In this document: positions 43,773 through 52,783 of the stretch, piece by piece
How positions within the stretch are numbered: the stretch's first letter is position 1
Layout: each line of letters begins with the position of its first letter
Assembly: GCF_031624635.1 (NCBI RefSeq)
Contig: NZ_JAMQOQ010000006.1
Coordinates: 62,001-126,000, forward strand
Reading direction: 5' to 3'
From: Halogeometricum sp. S3BR5-2
GTDB lineage: Archaea; Halobacteriota; Halobacteria; Halobacteriales; Haloferacaceae
Length of the DNA: 64,000 nucleotides
Notes under the pieces: model-generated
What the model saw: the letters and a program-made list of their open reading frames with translations, nothing else
Databases searched by the model: none
Told to the model about the DNA's origin: nothing
Position numbers and translations under genes: made by a program

Positions 43773-44984
43773 ATGTCCACGTTCAAGACCCTCGACGACC
43801 TCGACCCCGACCAGCGCGTCCTCGTCCGCCTCGACCTGAACTCGCCCGTCGAAGACGGCGAGGTGCAGGACAACCGCCGCTTCGAGCGCCACGCCGAGAC
43901 CGTCCGCGAACTCGCGGAGGCCGGCCACCGCGTCGTCCTGATGGCCCACCAGGGACGACCCGGCGACGACGACTTCGTCTCGCTCGACCAGCACGCCGAC
44001 ATCCTCGCGGAGCACGTCGGCCGCGACGTGTCGTTCGTCGCCGACACCGACGGCGACGACGCGATAGAAGCCATCGAATCGCTGGCGTCCGGGGAGATAC
44101 TCCTCTTGGAGAACACCCGGATGTGCGAGGACGAACTGCCGGAGGAGCACCCCGACGACAAGGCCAAGACCGAGTTCGTCCAGACGCTGGCCCCCCTGTT
44201 CGACGCCTACGTCAACGACGCCTACTCGGCGGCGCACCGCTCGCACGCCTCGCTCGTCGGCTTCCCCCTCGAACTGCCCGCCTACGCCGGGCGCGTGATG
44301 CAGACGGAGTACGAGGCCAACTCCGCCATCGCGACGCGGGAGTTCGACGGGCAGGTGACGATGGTCGTCGGCGGGACGAAGGCGACGGACGTCATCGACG
44401 TGATGAACAATCTCGGGGAGAAAGTCGACCGGTTCCTCCTCGGCGGCATCGCGGGCGAACTGTTCCTCCGCGCCGCCGGCCACGACGTCGGCTTCGACGT
44501 GGACGACGCGGACCTCTTCGACGACCAGTGGGAGGAGAACCACGAGACCATCGAGTCGCTCATCGAGGAACGCGGCGACCAGATTTCCCTTGCGGCGGAC
44601 CTCGCCTACGAAGGTCCCGAAGGCGGTCGCGCGGAAGTGAGCGTCGAGGACATCGACGAGAAGGACCGCTCGTACCTCGATATCGGCTCGGACACCGTCG
44701 CCGAGTACGAACCCGTCATCCACGACTCCGAGGCCGTCTTCGTGAAGGGCGCGCTGGGACTGTTCGAGGACGAGCGGTTCTCGAACGGGACGGTGGGCGT
44801 CCTGCGCGCCATCGCGGAGACGGAGTGCTTCTCCGTCGTCGGCGGCGGCGACACCTCCCGCGCCATCGAGATGTACGGCCTCGACGAGGACGACTTCGGC
44901 CACGTCTCCATCGCCGGCGGCGCCTACATCCGCGCGCTGACCGGCGCGTCGCTGGTCGGCGTCGAGGTGCTCGAACGGAACTGA
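43773..44984 (+). CDS. pgk: Phosphoglycerate kinase
   Basis: A 403-residue kinase interconverting 1,3-bisphosphoglycerate/ADP and 3-phosphoglycerate/ATP. N-terminal substrate site: RLDLNSPVEDG, MAHQGRPGD and LENTRMCEDE; C-terminal nucleotide site: VVGGTKATDVIDVM, VFVKGALGLFED and VGGGDTSRAI. It belongs in an operon-like arrangement with gapI upstream. No fusion or truncation seen. Confidence 0.97.
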   Translation: MSTFKTLDDLDPDQRVLVRLDLNSPVEDGEVQDNRRFERHAETVRELAEAGHRVVLMAHQGRPGDDDFVSLDQHADILAEHVGRDVSFVADTDGDDAIEAIESLASGEILLLENTRMCEDELPEEHPDDKAKTEFVQTLAPLFDAYVNDAYSAAHRSHASLVGFPLELPAYAGRVMQTEYEANSAIATREFDGQVTMVVGGTKATDVIDVMNNLGEKVDRFLLGGIAGELFLRAAGHDVGFDVDDADLFDDQWEENHETIESLIEERGDQISLAADLAYEGPEGGRAEVSVEDIDEKDRSYLDIGSDTVAEYEPVIHDSEAVFVKGALGLFEDERFSNGTVGVLRAIAETECFSVVGGGDTSRAIEMYGLDEDDFGHVSIAGGAYIRALTGASLVGVEVLERN

Positions 44985-45074
44985 GTGACGGGGAGCGGGG
45001 ACCGACGACGCCTCCGCCGCGTCGACTGCCAACGACCTCCAACCTTCTTGCCCGCGTCCGCCGAACACGGAGCC

Positions 45075-45563
45075 ATGAGAGTCGGCATCTGTTCGGACAC
45101 GCACGACAACCTGGACCTCGCCCGCGGCGCCGTCGAGACGTTCGAGGAGGCCGGCGTCGACGCCGTGCTTCACTGCGGCGACGTGGTCTCGCCGTTCACG
45201 GCGAACGTCTTCGACGCCGACTTCGACTTTCACGCCGTCCGCGGCAACAACGACGGCGAGTGGAATCTCCAGTCGATAATCGAGTCGTTCGGCACCTACC
45301 ACGGCGAGTGCGCGACGTTCGAGTTCGACGGGACATCGGTCGCGGTGTACCACGGGACGAACGAGACGCTGGTCGACGGACTCGTCGATTCGGGAACGTA
45401 CGACTACGTCTTCCGCGGACACACCCATCAGCGGACGTACGAGGAGCGAGGCGAGACCGTCCACGTCAACCCCGGTGGACTCCCGATTCCGGGCGCGGAC
45501 GACACCTACCACGTGGCGTTGTTGGACACCGAAGAGAGGGAAGTAGCGTTCTACGAGGTGTGA
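45075..45563 (+). CDS. MJ0936/YfcE-type metallophosphoesterase
   Basis: A 162-residue phosphodiesterase with the calcineurin-like metal site in order: SDTHDN, HCGDVV, GNND, VYHGT and GHTHQR. Two metals are expected. Natural substrate unknown; the best-studied relatives cut model phosphodiesters or cyclic nucleotides. It lies between pgk and the convergent gapII, with only 10 nt before the gapII stop. Confidence 0.92.
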   Translation: MRVGICSDTHDNLDLARGAVETFEEAGVDAVLHCGDVVSPFTANVFDADFDFHAVRGNNDGEWNLQSIIESFGTYHGECATFEFDGTSVAVYHGTNETLVDGLVDSGTYDYVFRGHTHQRTYEERGETVHVNPGGLPIPGADDTYHVALLDTEEREVAFYEV

Positions 45564-45573
45564 GTCCCGGTTC

Positions 45574-46659
45574 TCAGTCGTCCGCCGTCTCCGTGCCGGG
45601 GACGCGGTCGGAGCGGTCCTCGCCGTCGAACCCGGAGGGGTCGCCCGTGATGCCGACGCCGAGGTACTCGTCGGTCGTCGCCACGCTCTCGGCCTTGCTG
45701 GCCGACTCGGTCATCGCGCGGACGGCGTCGACGTTCTCGGGGATGACGTCGGACTCCTGGTGGATGGCCTGGAACAGATAGAGGTCGCGGCCCTCGACGG
45801 CGATGGACTCACCCCACACGCAGTTCTCCCAGAGGTCCCCGCGCGGGCGGCCGGCGTCGTGCGCGAAGTCTTTCAGTTTGCCCGCGCCGTCGATGCCCAT
45901 CCCCTCGGAGACGACGAAGACGCGCGACTCGTCCTCCAGCAGTTGGCGGACGTGCGCCGCCGTCACGTCGTCCTCAAGGGTGACGTTGAGGCTGTGAACG
46001 TGCATCAGCGTCGCCGGCACCTTCAGCCCCAGCGTGTCTATCTTCAGATCGGAGAAGATGGTCCGCACGTCGGGGCCGTGGTGACTCGGGATGTGGATCG
46101 GGTCCGGGAGGATGTCGTTGATGGGGCCGCGGGAGTTCTGCCCGGGGTCGCCGCCCCGGCGGACGAGCGTCGCGCGCACCTTCTCGACCCCGTACTCCTC
46201 TTTGAGGGGGGCGATGATGCGCGAGAGCCCCGTCGTGTTGCAGGAGACGGCGCGGACGTAGTCGGCGCCGAGAGCGTCGTCGTAGTTCGCGCGGGCGACG
46301 AAACTCACGTCGCCGATGTCGGCGTCCTCGCCGCCCTGGAAGATGGCGGGCGTGTCGTGCGACTCGTAGAGGGACTTGTTGCTCGCGCCGATGCCCGACG
46401 GCGTGCAGTCGACGACGACGTCGGCGTCGGCGACCATCTCGTCGACGGCGCCCTCGACGTCGATACCCGCCTCGGAGAACAGCGGCATCCGCTCCGGAAT
46501 CGCGGCGTACATCGAGTATCCTCGCTGAACGGCGGTGTGGGCCTCGAAGTTCGGTTGGGTCTTCGCCACACCGACGAGTTCCATGTCCGGTTGTGCGTCG
46601 ACGGCGTCGGCCACTCGCTTGCCGATCGTGCCGTAGCCGTTGACACCCACTCGTATCAT
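45574..46659 (-). CDS. gapII: Glyceraldehyde-3-phosphate dehydrogenase type II (archaeal, gluconeogenic)
   Basis: A 361-residue archaeal-type GAPDH, unrelated in detail to gap[18 protein letters not shown], catalytic cysteine in [10 protein letters not shown], and [13 protein letters not shown]. Enzymes of this type can use NADP and in H. volcanii work in gluconeogenesis, as I recall. The start at 46659 ([10 protein letters not shown]) is preferred over one 27 nt upstream. A DNA stretch rich in A/T (tagttatttcggggattttttggcgg) lies upstream as promoter. Having both GAPDH types within 4 kb puts both directions of this step under one chromosomal region. Confidence 0.95.
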   Translation of the reverse strand: MIRVGVNGYGTIGKRVADAVDAQPDMELVGVAKTQPNFEAHTAVQRGYSMYAAIPERMPLFSEAGIDVEGAVDEMVADADVVVDCTPSGIGASNKSLYESHDTPAIFQGGEDADIGDVSFVARANYDDALGADYVRAVSCNTTGLSRIIAPLKEEYGVEKVRATLVRRGGDPGQNSRGPINDILPDPIHIPSHHGPDVRTIFSDLKIDTLGLKVPATLMHVHSLNVTLEDDVTAAHVRQLLEDESRVFVVSEGMGIDGAGKLKDFAHDAGRPRGDLWENCVWGESIAVEGRDLYLFQAIHQESDVIPENVDAVRAMTESASKAESVATTDEYLGVGITGDPSGFDGEDRSDRVPGTETADD

Positions 46660-46849
46660 CGGTGGGGTCTCGACGGCCGAGGACAATAGTTATTTCGGGG
46701 ATTTTTTGGCGGAAATTAACTCTGCGGCGAGTAACGCGGAGGATTCGCACGCGCGCGAGTTACTACTCGCGCGTTCGTCGAATCGGACGGTACCGCGAGA
46801 CTGGGGGCGGATGGGAACGCCTAACCGGTCGGCCGACCCAGTTCGCGGC

Positions 46850-47809
46850 ATGACGGACGACGAGTTGCGCGACGCCGCGGAGACGGCCGTCGGCCAGTGC
46901 ATGGCCATCGAACCGGACGAGTCCTGCGTCGTCGTCACCGACGACAAGCGTCTCAGCATCGGCGAGGCGCTCTACGACGCCGCCTCGGACGTGACCGACG
47001 ACGCGACGCTCCTGCGCTACCCGCCGGGGAACCAGCACGGCGAGGAACCGCCCGCCGCCGTCGCCGCCGCGATGGCCGCGGCGGACGTGTTCCTCGCGCC
47101 GACGACGAAGAGCCTGAGCCACACCCGCGCCCGCAGCGACGCCTGCGAGGGCGGCGCGCGCGGCGCGACGCTCCCCGGTATCACCGAGGACGTGTTCCTC
47201 GCCGGGTTGGACGCCGACTACGACGCCATCTCCCAGCACTGTCTGGACGTGCTCCAACAGGTGACCGAGGCCAGCGTCATCCGCGTGGAGACGCCGTCGG
47301 GTACCGACATCACCTTCGAACCCGGCGCGCGCGAGTGGCGCGCCGACACCGGCATCGTCCACGAGGCGGGCGGGTTCTCGAACCTCCCGGCGGGCGAGGT
47401 GTTCGTCTCGCCCGTGACGGCAGACGGCACCTACGTCGTCGACGGGACGATGATGCCGCACGGCCTGTTGGAGGGGGGCCAACAGCTCCGATTCGACGTG
47501 GAGGACGGCTACGTCACGGACATCTCCGACGAGAGCGTGCGCGAACAGGTGGAGGCGGGGGCGGAGGAAGTCGGCCGCGACGCCTACAACCTCGCGGAGT
47601 TGGGCATCGGCACGAACGTCGGCGTCGGCCACCTCATGGGGTCGGTGCTCTTAGACGAGAAGGCGGCCGGCACGGTGCACGTCGCCATCGGCGACGACGC
47701 CGGCATCGGCGGCGACACCGAGGCGCCCCTGCATTTGGACGGCATCATCAAGGACCCGACGGTGTACGCGGACGGAGAGGTCGTAGACCTCCCTTCGGTC
47801 GAGCGGTGA
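46850..47809 (+). CDS. M29-type aminopeptidase-like metalloprotein
   Basis: A 319-residue protein of the thermophilic aminopeptidase (M29)-like group. Recognisable are EASVIRVETPSGTDITFEPG, FSNLPAGEVFVSPV (family metal-ligand Glu), ELGIGTNVGVGHLMGSVLLDEKAAGTVHVAIGDDAGIGG and HLDGIIKDPTVYADG. The C-terminal His/Asp positions of the dinuclear metal site are present. It is shorter than bacterial M29 enzymes (about 370-410). Start at 46850 (MTDDELRD) gives an acidic N-terminus. Divergent from gapII over 190 nt. Confidence 0.85.
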   Translation: MTDDELRDAAETAVGQCMAIEPDESCVVVTDDKRLSIGEALYDAASDVTDDATLLRYPPGNQHGEEPPAAVAAAMAAADVFLAPTTKSLSHTRARSDACEGGARGATLPGITEDVFLAGLDADYDAISQHCLDVLQQVTEASVIRVETPSGTDITFEPGAREWRADTGIVHEAGGFSNLPAGEVFVSPVTADGTYVVDGTMMPHGLLEGGQQLRFDVEDGYVTDISDESVREQVEAGAEEVGRDAYNLAELGIGTNVGVGHLMGSVLLDEKAAGTVHVAIGDDAGIGGDTEAPLHLDGIIKDPTVYADGEVVDLPSVER

Positions 47810-47871
47810 AGCCGCGAGACGGGGAAGAAGTGGAGCTACCGAGCCCGGAGTAGTCGAGCCCGAGCCCTAAG

Positions 47872-48036
47872 TTACCGACTCCGCACCTCGTTCACCAGCG
47901 TCGGGACGACCACGCCCACGCCGAGCAGGAGACCGAAGAGAACCCACGAACTGTCGGTGAACCGCTGTGCGAGAAGCCACAGCAGGAAGGCGACGACCAC
48001 GAACGCGACGGTGACTTTCGTGTCGGCCGAGACCAT
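47872..48036 (-). CDS. Small two-helix membrane protein
   Basis: A 54-residue frame: MVSADTKVTVAFVVVAFLLW starts the first membrane helix, a short polar loop (QRFTDSS) follows, and WVLFGLLLGVGVVVPTLVN is the second, ending with EVRSR. Codons follow genome habit and the frame fills an otherwise empty 350-nt gap between convergent-side neighbours. Likely real; function unknown. Confidence 0.7.
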   Translation of the reverse strand: MVSADTKVTVAFVVVAFLLWLLAQRFTDSSWVLFGLLLGVGVVVPTLVNEVRSR

Positions 48037-48155
48037 ATCGTCCGGTCGCGTTCCGGAGATGTCAATCTACCGTCTCGTTCGGCCGTGACAGAGACACCGT
48101 CCCACAGGAGTGACGGAAGCGCGGATTTTTACGGCGTGACGGGATAACGGCCCGT

Positions 48156-48812
48156 ATGAGCAACACGCAGGACCGCATCGCGGTCGCCTGTCCCTCCTGT
48201 TCGCCCGCGGAGGAGACGGTGCACGAGGTGCTGAAACCGGGCGGTCACGCCACGGTCCGCTGTACGGAGTGCAGCCACGTCCACAAGGTGCGAATCGAGG
48301 AGGAGAGCGAAGTCGAACGCAAGGTCGTCGTCTCGCAGGACGGCGAGTCGTTCACCACCATGGTGGACGCGCCGCCGACCGAAACTATCGCCGCCGGCGA
48401 GGAGTTCATCGTCGACACGCCCGAGGCCATCATGCTCGTCCGCATCACGGGCATCGAAGTCGGCCCGGAGCAACGCGTCGACGAGGCCACCGTCGAGGAC
48501 GCGCGAACCATCTGGACCCGCGCCGTCGACAACGTCTCCGTGCGCGTCACCGTCAACCCGAAAGAGGGGACGGGCTTCCGCGAGGAGACGCGGAGCTTCA
48601 AGGTGAACGTCCCCGGCGACTACGAGTTCACCGTCGGCGAGACGGAGTCGTTCGGCGACGAGGAGTTCCTCGTGAAGGCCCTCCACGTCCGCGACGACGC
48701 GCCGGAGTACCGCCACGGGAAACTCGACCACGACGGCGACATGGTGTACGCGAAGGACGTCAACCGCCTGTACGGCACCGACAAGACCACCTCGGCGTGG
48801 TCGGCGTGGTGA
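48156..48812 (+). CDS. HVO_0476-family zinc-finger protein
   Basis: A 218-residue protein with an N-terminal zinc ribbon: C12-x2-C15 (CPSC) and C36-x2-C39 (CTEC), then two beta-rich parts (VERKVVVSQDGESFTTMVDAPP; VRVTVNPKEGTGFREETRSFKVNVPGDYEF). It matches the haloarchaeal group named after H. volcanii HVO_0476, whose function is unknown; an RNA- or protein-binding role is plausible from the ribbon. Synteny with the GAPDH/pgk genes agrees with the H. volcanii order. Confidence 0.85.
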   Translation: MSNTQDRIAVACPSCSPAEETVHEVLKPGGHATVRCTECSHVHKVRIEEESEVERKVVVSQDGESFTTMVDAPPTETIAAGEEFIVDTPEAIMLVRITGIEVGPEQRVDEATVEDARTIWTRAVDNVSVRVTVNPKEGTGFREETRSFKVNVPGDYEFTVGETESFGDEEFLVKALHVRDDAPEYRHGKLDHDGDMVYAKDVNRLYGTDKTTSAWSAW

Positions 48813-48859
48813 CCGGACGGAACGGTAGGTAACCGTCGGGCATCGAGCAGTCGGCGCGG

Positions 48860-49333
48860 TTAGCGAGCGTCGCCGGGTCCGCGCCCCTCGACCCGGTCCG
48901 GGTCGACCGTCAGGTCGCGTTCGGCGCCGAGTCCGTCTTCGAGGAACGGGTCGAGGGCCGCGAGGAGTGGTTTCGGCTCGACGGTCCGCGTCGCGTGGTC
49001 GTAGGTGACGAGGCCGTGGTCCGCGAGCATCGGCAGGTGCGAGTGGTGGAGCGCCACGCGCACCCGCTCCTGTACCTCGCCGACGACCGCCCGTTCCCCG
49101 TCGCACTGGACGGCGGCGACGAACGCCGCGAGCGTCGAGAGCGGGGTGGGGTCGTTCGTCCCCTCGGCGAGGAGGAAGCGGAGGACCGCGCGGCGGCGGT
49201 CGTCTTGGAGGACGCGGAACGCCTCGTCGCGCGAGATGCGCGCACGTCGGGCCGGGCGGTCGCCGTCGGTTCGGACCGCGGAGGTGTGAGAGTCGTACGC
49301 CGAGTCGTACGCGGGGGTTTCTCGGGTACCCAT
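48860..49333 (-). CDS. Haloarchaeal winged-helix protein (DUF7344-like)
   Basis: A 157-residue protein. Residues 30-125 form a winged-helix-like domain: DEAFRVLQDDRRRAVLRFLLAEG, then VGEVQERVRVALHHSHLPMLADHGLVTYDHATRTVEP, the common pattern of haloarchaeal single-domain transcription regulators (DUF7344 group). N- and C-terminal tails are acidic. Targets unknown. Confidence 0.78.
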   Translation of the reverse strand: MGTRETPAYDSAYDSHTSAVRTDGDRPARRARISRDEAFRVLQDDRRRAVLRFLLAEGTNDPTPLSTLAAFVAAVQCDGERAVVGEVQERVRVALHHSHLPMLADHGLVTYDHATRTVEPKPLLAALDPFLEDGLGAERDLTVDPDRVEGRGPGDAR

Positions 49334-49559
49334 CGTGAGAGCAGGGTGCCACCGGGGATGTATAAACTATCACGTACGTTCCGGTGGGTGACGGGTCGAA
49401 ACGGAGCCGACCGATTCGGCCGCAGTCTGCCGGTTTCACGGGTGAAACTGTTCGAAACAGTCAGCGTACGTGGAACGTTATGCGTCCGTTTCGATGGGTG
49501 GTAGAGCGCGACCGGAGCGGAACGGAGGCGATTTTACGCGTCCCGCCCTCGGGGGTGGT

Positions 49560-50510
49560 ATGCCGACGCGAGACCGGTCGTCGCTCGACGCGGAGGAACT
49601 GTTCGTCCTGTGGGCCGCCCGGCGGAGCGGCGTCTTGGAGGCGCTCCTCGACAGCGCGGGAACGGCCGAAGCGGCGGCCGCCGAGGCCGGCGTGACCGAA
49701 CCCGCCGCGCGCGTCGTCGTCGAGTCGCTCGCGGACCTCGGATACCTCCGCCGCGTCGGCGGCGAGTACGAGATAACGAACCGCGCCCTCGGCTTCCTCG
49801 CCAAGCGCGACGTGCGCTCCATCGGGCGCCTGCCGCACGCGTTGGACCTGTTCGACCTGTGGACGGCGCTGCCGGAGACGATGCGGACGGGCGAGGCGCC
49901 CGACCCTCCCGAGGAGTGGACGCGGAACCGACTCGGCGCGCACGCCGCGACGGACGAGTCGCGGGTGCGGGGGCGCGTCACCGCCGCCGTGCGCGAGGCG
50001 CCCGAAGCCGACCGCGTCCTCGACGTCTGCGGCGCCTCTGGCGCGTACGCGACCGAGTTCGCCGCGCGGGGCTTCGAGACGACGCTCGTCGACGAACCGG
50101 CCGCCGTCGACGCCGCGGGTCCGATGCTCGCTCACAGGGACGTGCGGACCGTCGCCGCCGACGTCCCCTGCGCGGCCGACTTCGGCGCGGGGCGGTTCGA
50201 CCTCGCGTTCGCGGCGGACGCGACGAGTCGGTTCGACCCCGGGGAGAACCGAACGCTCCTGTCGGCGGCGTTCGACGCCCTCGAACCGGGCGGGACGCTC
50301 GTCCTCGTGGACGCCCTGCGCGACGGGTCGCGGGCGGCCGTCGACGCGCGGGTTCGGGCGCTGGGCGTCGGCCGCGGCGACGCCTACACCGAGGAGGCGT
50401 ACCGCTCGTGGCTCGACGCGGCCGGGTTCGTCGACGCGACGGTGCGGGCGGTGCCCGGCGACGACCGCTCGGCCGTCGTCGCGCGCCGCCCCGAGCGTGC
50501 GGTTGATTAG
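49560..50510 (+). CDS. SAM-dependent methyltransferase with N-terminal winged helix
   Basis: A 316-residue protein resembling plant/bacterial O-methyltransferases: a helical N-terminal dimerisation/winged-helix part (LFVLWAARRSGVLEALLDSAGTAEAAAAEAG, VVESLADLGYLRRVGGEYEI), then a Rossmann methyltransferase with VLDVCGASGAYATEFAARGF (SAM-binding motif I) and EPGGTLVLVDAL. Motif I is unusual in having Cys and Ala in place of the usual G-x-G-x-G glycines (DVCGASGAY), so activity is not guaranteed. Substrate unknown. Confidence 0.82.
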   Translation: MPTRDRSSLDAEELFVLWAARRSGVLEALLDSAGTAEAAAAEAGVTEPAARVVVESLADLGYLRRVGGEYEITNRALGFLAKRDVRSIGRLPHALDLFDLWTALPETMRTGEAPDPPEEWTRNRLGAHAATDESRVRGRVTAAVREAPEADRVLDVCGASGAYATEFAARGFETTLVDEPAAVDAAGPMLAHRDVRTVAADVPCAADFGAGRFDLAFAADATSRFDPGENRTLLSAAFDALEPGGTLVLVDALRDGSRAAVDARVRALGVGRGDAYTEEAYRSWLDAAGFVDATVRAVPGDDRSAVVARRPERAVD

Positions 50511-50531
50511 TGCGGGATTCCGAAGGGACGT

Positions 50532-51293
50532 ATGGACCCCGCGGTACTGCGAGAAGACATGGTCGACGGCCTCGAACACGGTATGGACGTGGCCGAGTCC
50601 GTCGCCCTCGCCATGCGAACCGTCCCGCGACACGAGTTCGTCGAGAACGCCCCGTACCAGAACCGCGCCGACGACTTCGAGGGCTCGACGGTCCTCTCGC
50701 CGGCGAACGTCGCCCGCCTCCTCTCGGCGCTCTCGGCGGACCCCGAGGAGGACGTGCTCGTCGTCGGCGCGGGAGTCGGCTACACCGCCGCGCTGCTGGC
50801 CGAAATCGTCGGCGAGACGCACGTCCACGCCGTCGACATCGACCGGAGACTCGTCTACGCGGCGCGGGAGAACCTCCAGTCCGCGGGCGCCTCGGCCGTC
50901 CTCGTCGACTGCCGCGACGGCGCGGAGGGACTCCCGGAGTACGCCCCGTTCGACCGGATTCTGGTCGAGGCGGCCGCCATCGGCCCGCCGGAGCGTCTCG
51001 TCTCCCAACTGAAACCCGACGGGCGACTCGTCCTGCCGCTGGGCGGCCCCTCGCAGACGCTCGCGAGCGTCGACGCCGCGGGCGAGGTGGTCGAAGAGCA
51101 CGGTCCGGTCGCCTTCGAACCCCTGCTGGTGGAGGGCGAGCAGCGGAGCGGCCCCGCCCGCAACCGGACGATGCGCGAGGACGCCGAGTTCGACAGCGAC
51201 GAGACGGGCTACTTCGCACCGACCGGATGGGAGCAGGAGTGGATCGACTGGGACGAGCGGCTGAGCGGGCGGCGGCGGCGGTACGAGCGGTAG
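50532..51293 (+). CDS. Protein-L-isoaspartate O-methyltransferase-like protein
   Basis: A 253-residue PCMT-family protein. VPRHEFVENAPYQNRADDFEGSTVLSPANVARLLSAL corresponds to the PCMT region before the SAM site, followed by EEDVLVVGAGVGYTAALLAEIVG (motif I) and FDRILVEAAAIGPPERLVSQLKPDGRLVLPLG. Compared with true Pcm the N-terminal substrate loop is altered and a C-terminal extension of 55 residues is added, so it may methylate another target. 21 nt after the previous methyltransferase gene, probably the same operon. Confidence 0.85.
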   Translation: MDPAVLREDMVDGLEHGMDVAESVALAMRTVPRHEFVENAPYQNRADDFEGSTVLSPANVARLLSALSADPEEDVLVVGAGVGYTAALLAEIVGETHVHAVDIDRRLVYAARENLQSAGASAVLVDCRDGAEGLPEYAPFDRILVEAAAIGPPERLVSQLKPDGRLVLPLGGPSQTLASVDAAGEVVEEHGPVAFEPLLVEGEQRSGPARNRTMREDAEFDSDETGYFAPTGWEQEWIDWDERLSGRRRRYER

Positions 51294-51367
51294 CTCGATT
51301 CTACGGTTTCGAGAAACGGGGACGTTCGCTATGCGCTCGCGCGACGTAGGGGATACCGAGGAAAGAC

Positions 51368-51649
51368 ATGCAGAAAAACGTCGGTGGCTACGACCGCATC
51401 GCTCGACTCGTCGTCGGACCGCTCCTCGTCGTCTTCGGTGCTGCGGCGCTCGGCGGGGGTATCACCGTCGCGGCCGGGACGCTCGGTCTCGCCCTCGCGG
51501 GAATCGCCCTCGTCGTCGGCGCCGTCCTCGCGGTGACGGGCGTCGCGCAGAAGTGCCCGCTCAACCGCGCACTCGGAATCGACACGTACCGCGGTGAGGC
51601 GAAGGCGGACGCGGAGACCCCCGGCCGGGACGCCGGCCGGCCGAGCTAA
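51368..51649 (+). CDS. DUF2892 (YgaP-like) membrane protein
   Basis: A 93-residue protein with two membrane helices (LLVVFGAAALGGGITVAAG and LALAGIALVVGAVLAVTG) and the DUF2892 pattern: MQKNVGGYDRIARLVVGPLL at the start and CPLNRALGIDTYRGE after the second helix. Usually linked to rhodanese or sulfur proteins in other species, but no such gene is adjacent here. Confidence 0.9.
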   Translation: MQKNVGGYDRIARLVVGPLLVVFGAAALGGGITVAAGTLGLALAGIALVVGAVLAVTGVAQKCPLNRALGIDTYRGEAKADAETPGRDAGRPS

Positions 51650-51691
51650 CCCGATTTTTCGTCGGTTTCGTCGTCGGTCGCGGAAGCGAAC

Positions 51692-52783
51692 TCAGCCCTT
51701 CAGACCGCTCCCCGTGAGCGGTACCACCACGTCGTCGTCCGGGGACAGCACGCCGCGCTCGCGGTACTCGCGGAGGGCGGCGGGCGCGACGGCGCACGTC
51801 GGTTCGGTGTAGAAGCCGCGGCGGTGGAGTTTCTCTAACTCCGCTTCGACCGCCGCCTCCGAGAGCGTGATGGCGTCGCCGTCGGTGGCGTCGACGGCGG
51901 CCAGAATCTGCCCGAGGCGGGTCGGTTCGCGTATCTGGATGCCGTCGGCCGCGTCGTTCATCCCCTCGGTCGGCCCGTGCAGTTCCTCGGCGACGGGGGC
52001 GTAGCCGGCCGCCTGCGCGCCGAGGAGTTTCGGCATCTCGTCTATCCAGCCCGCGTCGCGGAGGGCGCGAAAGCCGCGGTAGGCGCCGAGGAACAGCGTC
52101 CCGTGGCCGAGGGGCGTCACGACGGCGTCGGGCGCGGACCACCCGCGCTGGTAAGCTGTTTCGTAAGCGAACGTGGCCGTCCCGGCGAAGAACGCGGGGT
52201 TCCACGAGTGGGAGGCGTACCAGCCCTCGCCGCGTTCGACGGCGTCGACGCAGGCGTCGGTCACGTCCTCGCGGGACCCCTCGACGCGGACGGGCGTCGC
52301 GCCGGCGCGCTCGATGGCGCGGAGTTTCGACTCTTTCACCGACGCGGGGACGTATATCTCGGCGTCGAGGCCGGCGCGGGCGGCGTAGGTGGCGATGGCG
52401 GCGCCCGCGTTGCCCGAGGAGTCCTCGACGACCTTCTCGACGCCGAGTTCCGCGGCGGCGGAGAGCGTCGTCGTCGCGCCGCGGTCCTTGAACGACCCCG
52501 TCGGGAAGACGTACTCCAGTTTGAACGACGCGTCCCACTCGGGGGCGTCCACGAGGGGCGTCATCCCCTCGCCGAGGGTGACGCGCGGGCCGACGGGGAG
52601 GAAGTCGGCGAACGACCAGAGGCCGCGTCGGTCATCGAACCCGCGGGGGTCGGGGGCGTCGCGCGAGGGGCGCGGGTCCGCGAGGAAGTCGAGGGGCGCG
52701 CCGCAGTCGCAGCGCCACGCCCACTCGGTCTCGTACGTCTCGCCGCACGCCGAACACCGGAGGGAGAGAGCGGAGAGGGTCAT
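51692..52783 (-). CDS. Threonine synthase homologue
   Basis: A 363-residue PLP enzyme of the threonine synthase family. An N-terminal zinc-ribbon-like segment (CSACGETYE...CDCG) precedes the catalytic core with the PLP lysine in PTGSFKDRGA, the SSGNAGAAIATYAARAG phosphate loop, and the closing PLTGSGLKG. Synthesises Thr from O-phosphohomoserine if a true ThrC; archaea often have several paralogues and this may be one of broader use. The start overlaps the stop of the preceding gene by one base (TGATG). Confidence 0.85.
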   Translation of the reverse strand: MTLSALSLRCSACGETYETEWAWRCDCGAPLDFLADPRPSRDAPDPRGFDDRRGLWSFADFLPVGPRVTLGEGMTPLVDAPEWDASFKLEYVFPTGSFKDRGATTTLSAAAELGVEKVVEDSSGNAGAAIATYAARAGLDAEIYVPASVKESKLRAIERAGATPVRVEGSREDVTDACVDAVERGEGWYASHSWNPAFFAGTATFAYETAYQRGWSAPDAVVTPLGHGTLFLGAYRGFRALRDAGWIDEMPKLLGAQAAGYAPVAEELHGPTEGMNDAADGIQIREPTRLGQILAAVDATDGDAITLSEAAVEAELEKLHRRGFYTEPTCAVAPAALREYRERGVLSPDDDVVVPLTGSGLKG

